From contig JASVEC010000009.1 of NCBI GenBank assembly GCA_030770535.1, positions 434,001-498,000 of the forward strand: 64,000 bases of DNA. The letters run 5' to 3'. Origin of the DNA: Batkoa obscura (taxonomy: Eukaryota > Entomophthoromycota > Entomophthoromycetes > Entomophthorales > Batkoaceae). Position numbers and translations under genes: made by a program. Below, piece by piece: positions 57,235 to 64,000 of this stretch. The stretch's first letter is position 1. The number at the start of each line of letters is the position of its first letter. A model generated the notes under the pieces. It was not told the origin of the DNA, ran no database searches, and was given only the letters and a program-made list of their open reading frames with translations.

Positions 57235-58766
57235 ATGAATCCCAATGTACCTACAGAAAAAATGTTAGATATTTTATTAGATGATTTAGAAAGAGTAGAA
57301 ATTAATGTGAGTATTTTAATAAAATATATTATTTTATTTATCATATCAATAGGGTAACCACAACGAATCAAATATTGATAAAGAAGAAAAAGAAGAAACT
57401 AGTAGATTAGACCTTAGTCAAATAAAAATAAATCAAAGTCAGGAATACTCCAAAGGATCATTATCAGAGGAAGAAGAAGAGTTTCAATGTATAAATATCA
57501 ATGAACAACAAACAAAAAAGAAAGCCAAACCAACAAAGATACGTACCTCATTAACAAAGGAAGTTAAAAAAGAAGAAAAAGAAGAAAAAATTCCACTTAC
57601 CAATAAAACGAGACTAGTTACCTTACCTGCAAAAGATAGTCAAGAAGAAGAAAAACATTTAAAGGAGTATTTAAATATGATGAAAATAAGTAATGAAAAA
57701 GAAAAGAAAAAGGAAGAAGAAAGAAAAGAAAAAATTAAATTATATGAAAAAGAGCAACATTTAAGGAAAGAATTATGGGAAACAAAATATTTGATAGATA
57801 TTGATAAAAATTTAAAATTAATTTATTCAGATTTATATGATGGCTTACCTACAGCAGTTCGAGAAAAAGGATGGCAATTATTTTTTAAAAGAAGTATTAA
57901 ATCTAATAATAAAAATCAATATTTGAAGCAAATTAATGAAGAAGAATATCAATTTTTATTAAATCGATTTCAGCATTCCAACAATTTAGAATATCAAATT
58001 AATTTAGATAAAAATTACCAAAGAATTGAATTACAAATTAAATCCACATTTCCAAGTCTTCATTTATTTCAAAAAAGTTGTCCATACTATCAAAATATTA
58101 AAGATATCTTAATTGCTTATGCTTCATTAAAACCAGAATTATTAATTAAATTAACAATTGCTAATTTAGCTTCAATATTACTGTTAAATTTGAATGATTA
58201 TTGGAGTTTTATTGGACTACAATTATTATGTAATAATCCTGTTTTAGATGCTTTTATGTATCATAACAATAATTCCATTTATACGAAATTTATTGTCAAA
58301 TTTGAACATGCTTTTTTAGAAAAATTACCAAAGGTAAGAAAAAAGATATTATTTTATTATACAATTTTTATCTATATAACTTTATTTTATTTTAGTTATA
58401 CCTTCATTTTCAAAAAATCAAACTAAAAAGTGAAATGTATTTACATTCTTGGTAAGTAATGATGATAATAGTTATATGTTTCTATTAATCTATTATATTC
58501 TATTATTTAGGATTGAAAATTATTATACAAATATGCTAAAATTAGAAGATTGTTTAATTTTATGGGATTATTTAATATTATTACCTGAATTTGAATTTCA
58601 ATTGTTAATTGAAGTTGGTATTTTAATTTTAAAACATCAAGAAATTCATTTATATAATAATCGTATTGATGAAATTTTAAATTATTTAATTAATTTAGAA
58701 TTACAATTAACTAATTTAAAGCAAGATTTATTTTTATTATTAAAAAAGGGTAATTTTATTAAATAA
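57235..58766 (+). CDS. TBC-domain protein lacking catalytic residues
   Basis: Four exons (57235-57306, 57353-58333, 58396-58451, 58511-58766) give 454 aa. The N-terminal ~150 residues are acidic/Lys-rich low complexity with a likely coiled coil (NEKEKKKEEERKEKIKLYEK). The TBC fold then runs from DLYDGLPTAVREKGWQLFFK (about 185) through STFPSLHLFQ and ILIAYASLKPELL to ANLASILLLNLNDYWSFIGL and the C-terminal helices. TBC proteins are Rab GTPase-activating proteins using an Arg finger (IxxDxxR) and a Gln finger (YxQ). Here the first reads IELQIKS and the second region IKLTI, so both fingers are missing. A pseudo-GAP or adaptor role is inferred. Convergent with the Elg1-like gene, 129 bp between stops. 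Confidence 0.8.
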
Positions 58767-58895
58767 TTAGATAAAAAATAGATTTAATTTATTTTAACTT
58801 ATTTTAATTTATTTAATAATAATAATAATAATAATAAAATGTACAGTTTATATATTTTTGTTTTTATATTTTCATTTATTTATACATAGTAATAT

Positions 58896-61800
58896 TTAAT
58901 TAAAATTAAACGTTGTTAAATAAAGAATAAAATAAGCATCTTTTAAATTGAAATTAAATAATTTTAAATTTAATAAATTTCTTCTTAACCTTAAGTTTTT
59001 AAGGAATATTAATTGAATTTTTAAAACAAATAAAGTATCTAAAATAATTTGTTGTTTTAAATGATTTTTAAAATGGAATTTCATTTTATCAATTAATAAT
59101 TGTTGAAATTTTATATCATTTTGTTTGTATTGGTAATTTAATTGATTTAAATTTTTTAATTTATTTTCATTTTTATTTAATAAATTATATAATTCATGAC
59201 TATGATTAGTATTATTATATAATAAACATTCATTTAATACTTGATTGAAATTATTTAATTCATCGCTATTATTATTATTATTATTATTGTTATTATTATT
59301 ATTATTATTATTACAATTTTGTATTGATTCATTATATATATTATATTCCTTTTTAAATATAAAATTACTATAATTATGTTCACTAATTAATTGATTATAA
59401 TTATTTGTTATACCAAATTTAATTTCTGTATTAAAACACTGATGTGTATTAGTTGTATTATCGTTGATTTCATCCCAATGATAGTAATTTGATGTATTAT
59501 GACATAAATCTGGTATTAAATACTAATAAAATATTAAATATAAATATTAAATATTATTATATGTTAAATCTATTTACCTTTTCATATTTTGATTCAAATT
59601 TACAATTAAACAAATCATTGATACTATCTAACTCCAATCGTTTGACTATAATACCAAAATTAAATTCATTACTATCATCGCTGTTATTTAAATCAATATT
59701 ATTATTATCACATAACCCGCTATTATTACTGCTATTCATTTCATTATTATTACTAACATTTAACTTGCTGTCACTATTTTTAACTAATTCATCATTAGCA
59801 TCAGTATCCGACACAACTATATTATCATTATTTAAATCATTACTATTGTTGCTGTTCAATTCATTGTTATTGCCACTATTCAATTCATCGTTGTTACCAT
59901 TACTTAATTCATTTTTGTTATCATTATCCAGCTCAACAATGCTACTATTATCCAATTCATCATAATTCATAATATCTATTTCTTCATACTCATCGTTAAT
60001 AATATCCAATCTAACGTTATTATTGTTTACTTTGTTATTGTTATTATTGACTGTATTATTGTTTTCATTTAGTATATCCTTATTACTAGTACAAAGCCTA
60101 TTATTGCTAATAAATCCCAACCCCAAGTCCTTATCACTAAATAATTCATCCTCATCATTCTCGTTATTATATAGCTCATCATCAATATTACTTATTCCAT
60201 TGCTAATAGTAAAATAATTGTTATTACAAGTTAAATTTAAATCCGTTTCATTTAATATTGTGTATTTTGTATTAAAACCTAATTGATTTAATAAATTTAA
60301 TTCAGTAGTAATTTCATAATTAAATATCTTTAATAATTGTTGAATATTTAATTGATTATTTCCGTCCCTTCTATTATTATTCGCATTACTATATTTCAAT
60401 ACATTATTATTCTCATTGTTGTTATCCGTTGTTTCATTCAAATAATAAATATTTAAATAATTTAATATTCTTCTAATATCAAAATTCAACATACAAATTA
60501 ACTTTTTAATACAGTTTAACTCCATAATTTTTTTATATTTTAATCCCATTAATTGTAAAAATAAAACCAATTGTTGTTCATTCCAAGGTTTAAATCTTAT
60601 ATTTTTATAAACCATTGCTTTTGGTATTTGATCAGTTATTGAATCTAAAAACATTAAGATAAATTATAAAACTATTACAAAAAATTCATAACAACTTACC
60701 ATTACTAATAAGAATAAATGGCCTTTTGCTTAAATTAGCAATTTGAATTAAACTGCTTAAAAAATTTTTATCACTTGAAAATAAAATATCTACTTCTTCA
60801 ATTAATATTAATAAATTTGATTTCTTATTACTCTTATTACTATCCCTCAATAGTCTGTTAGTATGGTTTTTTTTCACCAAATGATTATTCGATAACTCCA
60901 ATAACAATTGATTTAATTCTTTATTGGATCTTTTATTTGTAGAATTAATTTCCAATATTTGATAATTACATTCTTCTGCACATAGATAAATACAACTTGT
61001 TTTTCCTACTCCATGGTTGCCATAAATCGATAAAAAAGGTTCCATTTTATTGATTTTCTTTTTCTCTTTAGTTGTCTTCTTCTTTCTTTTCTTTTTTTTA
61101 CTTCCATAATCCTCTTCTTCTTCATCATTTTCTTTTATTTTTTCTCGTAAGTTCATCATTTCATTATAAATTTCTTCTTCTTCATTATCATCATAAATAC
61201 TATTATCTTCTGGTATTAACTTCCAATAGCTCAACCACGTTTTAATTTTTATAATACTATCTTTATTGTTTATAAAACCTCCATTTTTTTGTGCTGAAAA
61301 ATTGTTTAACAAATCTTTATTGTTATTTGTATTCTCATTAAATAAATTAAAGATTGAATTTTGATTCCTATATAACTCATTTTGTTGAAATAAATTAAAC
61401 ATTATCTCAAATGAAGGTAAATAAACGAATTCCTTCTCTGATTTAATTACTCTTTTTTCTTTACTAACATTAAATTCAAAATCATCTATCGCTTTGTTTC
61501 TTTCGCTCTTTTTCTCACCACTAATAACATTCTCTTCCTTCTTACTATACACATCCTCATTCCCATAAACATTATTAATGATTTCTTTTTCCACTGTGAT
61601 TACCTCTTTTCTCTCTTCAGTATTAAATTTAAGATCCTTTGTCATCTTACTACCATCGCTCTTTTTCTCACTATCATTAATGTTCTTCTCCTCTTTATTA
61701 TCCGTCATACCTTCATCCCCATAAACATCTTTAAAATAATAACTATAATATTCTTTATCCGGATAAGGGGTTGACATTACTTCCTTATATGTCCACAATT

Positions 61801-62146
61801 GTTTAATGGATAAATTATTACTACCCGTTTCCCATTTTTTATTAAATAAACTATAATATTTTTTATTAGTGGATTCTTTTTTATTGGCTTCTAAAGGATC
61901 ATCTAGTACTATGGTATCTTCTAACTTGACTTCTTTGTCTATTTCATTAACATTTTTTTCTTCATTATCTATAGCAGCTTCTTCTTCTGTCTCTTTTAAA
62001 TGAAAAAAGTATTAGTTAAGTTCAAAACAGCTATAGATTATAACTTGAATTCCATTTCATATACAAAAATACTTACCTAATTTATTCTTCTTTTTTGGTA
62101 TTATTAAAAAATAATTGGTCAATTTATTTTCTTTTCGTTTATTCAT
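58896..62146 (-). CDS. ELG1: Elg1/ATAD5-like AAA clamp unloader
   Basis: Large subunit of an alternative RFC complex that unloads PCNA from chromatin after replication. Four exons (62146-62077, 61992-60700, 60644-59578, 59522-58896) give 1018 aa. The N-terminus MNKRKENKLTNYFLIIPKKK is basic and could hold a PCNA-interacting motif (KLTNYF). YYSLFNKKWETGSNNLSIKQ and LWTYKE precede the AAA module. Walker A is IYGNHGVGKTSC and Walker B ILIEEVDILF, both intact, with the EEVD typical of ATAD5/Elg1. SKRPFILISNG and IRFKPWNEQQLVLFLQL (lid) follow. Long Asn/Asp/Ser-rich insertions fill exon 3 and the start of exon 4, with a poly-Asn run encoded by AAT repeats (near 59270-59315). Elg1 rather than Rfc1 is preferred because no BRCT domain is seen and because of the EEVD box. 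Confidence 0.85.
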
Positions 62147-62653
62147 ACTGACATTAACACTTCTTTTTAATGATTCAATATTTACTGCTTCTTATCAATC
62201 GTAGTCTAATAACCCTTTTAAGTTAAATTGAATGTTAAGCATTTTGAGTTTTGGTTAATTGACCTTTAATTGGATAATAAATTAGTTCAAATTGTAGAAT
62301 GTTAAAAATATTTGATTGGATTGGAAAAATGCTAACAGCTGCTAAGAAAAACGCGCAACTTGAAGCCTTGAGAAATTGGTCAAATTGTGTGTATGTCAAA
62401 AAAGTAGGTGTGTTGATAGATTTAAATAGTAATCATCTTGGGCATACTATATGATATTAGTATAACAATATAAAAAAAAGTAAATAAAAGATAAAATGCC
62501 TATTTATAAGTATAAGTAGTTTTGTTAAAGCTGGGAATAAAAGAAAGAGGAATAGATATTTAAATACTCTTTAAAGCCAATATTTATGGTACTTAGACTC
62601 AGATTGTTACGATGGATTTCTTAAATTCTTATATAACCTAATAATGAAACATA
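62147..62653. other. intergenic spacer
   Basis: Promoter side of the Elg1-like gene and the 3' side of F-box copy G; no element recognised. Confidence 0.4.
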
Positions 62654-63802
62654 TTACAATAAAGTAACAAAAGCCTCTTTATCTTCAAGTGGGTAATTTG
62701 TAACAAGCAATATACGAGTAGTACCAATATAAATATAATCGAATTCTTCATTCTCTCCCCAGGTAAAGTTTAAGATTTCAATTTTTCCAAGGTTTGGGAA
62801 AAGCGATATAAAATGAACAAACTGTTCAACTGTGATATAGTTGGAGTGAATTTAAATTTGTAAAACAAATTTCCACTGAATTAAATCGTATTCCTTTTTG
62901 TAGAAATCTTCTTTATTAAAATTTTTGTTGTCAAATTTTTGATATCTAAGGCGTAAATTACCAGAACGTATAGTTTGAATGTTTGGTTGTGAAGATATCT
63001 TACTCGGCGCTTCTTTTGTTACATATATAAAATGTACTTCTTTTAAAGTCGGTAATTTTAAAAACTCGTAACTAATTCCATAATTTGGAGTAAAATAACC
63101 TAATGTAATGTTTCTTCTCTTTTCAGTCATCTTGAAGCCCATAAATTTTGAATCATAGTTCTCGATACCTAATAACTTTACACTCTTTAATTATTTTGAG
63201 CCATCAAAAGAGTTGTCAGTATAAGTTGGGTTAAAACAAACAACTTCGAATTCTAAATTAAAGTTGGAATTTATATTTGGATCAAATCCATTAGGTTCAT
63301 ATTTGAATGCACCAAATAACTTCAATACTTTTAAATTAGTAAACTTGGTTAAGTATATCTATTTCACCAAAGTGAAGTGTATCTTCTACATTTAATACAA
63401 GCGATATTAATCTGTTTGGATTTAAATGGTTAGCGATATTTCTAATTAACACAACATCTGTTACATGAAATTCAAATATTTCGATAAGGTATCTGATTCG
63501 AATATACAATCCATTGATCTTAGACTTGGATACATATTTAGTTGCTTTTTTTTAATATTAATTACGTTGATATATCTCATTAAATCAACATTTTCTTTAA
63601 TAAATTTCATCTGATAGTCTCAATATTTACAACTATTTTCTCCATTATACATTGAATAAATTGAATTGTACTTGATCACTGTAGTTACGATATTGAATAA
63701 ATCCTTGTTTAAAAAACACAAATCAATCACATCTTCTGGATCTAATGATTTGAACATAGCTTCTAACGATACGTCGGTCAACTAGTCGAGCTTTAATGTC
63801 AT
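62654..63802 (-). pseudogene. F-box/LRR pseudogene G
   Basis: ATG 63800-63802 opens MTLKLD-LTDVSLEAMFKSL with PEDVIDLCFLNKDLFNIVTT. Then comes the linker KY-DYQMKFIKENVDLMRY, whose Trp codon is TGA (63620-63622). LRR segments follow in changing frames (LPTLKEVHFIYVTKE, QPNIQTIRSGNL, LFPNLGKIEILNF) to a stop at 62654. Several stops and frame changes. It is a separate locus from the arrays around ASPM. Confidence 0.8.
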
Positions 63803-63888
63803 TTAGAAATACTGTAAATTATAAAAAGATAACTTGAATTGATTTTGTATGCATTTTAGCTTATCAATGAATTTTTATCAATAAAGCA

Positions 63889-63992
63889 TATGGGGATGTA
63901 TTTTTTTGTTTAAGAATTTTACTAACAATCTTTCCGCTCAAATAGCGCTTAAAAAATGGAAAAAATAATAAAGCCAAAAAAAACACCCCATA
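63889..63992 (+). mobile_element. MITE copy (family M105), best-preserved ends
   Basis: TATGGGGATGTATTTTTTTG at the left and AAAAAAAACACCCCATA at the right form a near-perfect terminal inverted repeat, flanked by TA on both sides (GCATATGGGG and CCCCATATAC). Confidence 0.92.
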
Positions 63993-64000
63993 TACAAAAT

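Noticed and set aside
59270-59315. ATT/AAT trinucleotide run as an independent repeat element
   Set aside because: It lies inside exon 4 of the Elg1-like gene and encodes a poly-Asn run; a coding microsatellite rather than a separate feature.
1-64000. CRISPR arrays, bacterial-type operons, or viral/retroviral remnants
   Set aside because: No regularly spaced repeats, no Shine-Dalgarno-linked gene strings, and no reverse transcriptase, integrase or capsid-like peptides were seen.

Overview
The window is very AT-rich eukaryotic DNA. Introns are short (about 41-75 nt where I could place them), with GTAAGT/GTAAAT-like donors, occasional TACTAAT-type branch sites and AG acceptors. Coding sequences are full of Asn-rich low-complexity runs. 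The gene set (Rrp3/DDX47 helicase, PWP1, beta-COP, an Elg1/ATAD5-type clamp unloader, an ASPM/asp homologue, SAM synthetase, WrbA/Pst2-type quinone reductase, TTC36) together with expanded UDP-glycosyltransferase and F-box/LRR families suggests an early-diverging fungus. An entomophthoralean such as Conidiobolus is my best guess; this is inference, not a database result.

Layout. 1-1.6 kb: a decayed UDP-glycosyltransferase gene. 3.7-6.6 kb: a Kelch membrane protein (+), an NAD(P)H:quinone oxidoreductase (-) and a small unknown gene (-). 6.6-14.7 kb: gene-poor, with tRNA-Asn and tRNA-Gly, a SINE-like repeat, several copies of a ~105-bp palindromic MITE, and two decayed unknown genes. 14.76-19.6 kb: TTC36, then a divergent ribosome-biogenesis pair (Rrp3/DDX47 and PWP1) sharing a ~220-bp promoter. 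21.4-24.6 kb: a four-TM protein and SAM synthetase, both codon-biased and with TATA boxes. 26.2-30.5 kb and 37.3-45.5 kb: two arrays of one F-box/LRR family (one intact gene, six broken copies), pointing in opposite directions on either side of the ASPM homologue (30.9-36.5 kb). 45.5-49.7 kb: a gene-free AT-rich stretch with nested repeats. 49.7-62.1 kb: a compact block with an RGS-type membrane protein, a LisH-CTLH-WD40 protein, beta-COP, a TBC protein lacking its catalytic residues, and an Elg1/ATAD5-like AAA protein. 62.6 kb-end: another broken F-box gene and a MITE.

For the multi-exon genes I joined exons by hand from splice signals and protein-family expectation. The totals came out divisible by three (Rrp3 441 aa, PWP1 505 aa, TTC36 193 aa, ASPM 1813 aa, RGS 328 aa, WD40 586 aa, beta-COP 952 aa, TBC 454 aa, Elg1 1018 aa), which supports the models.

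I saw no clear new biochemical system. The most unusual points are the palindromic MITE family, which stays open in one frame; its insertion inside a decayed SINE-like copy and inside an F-box pseudogene; repeated Trp-to-stop G-to-A changes in the accessory families; the TBC protein without catalytic fingers; and an 18-nt microexon in beta-COP.
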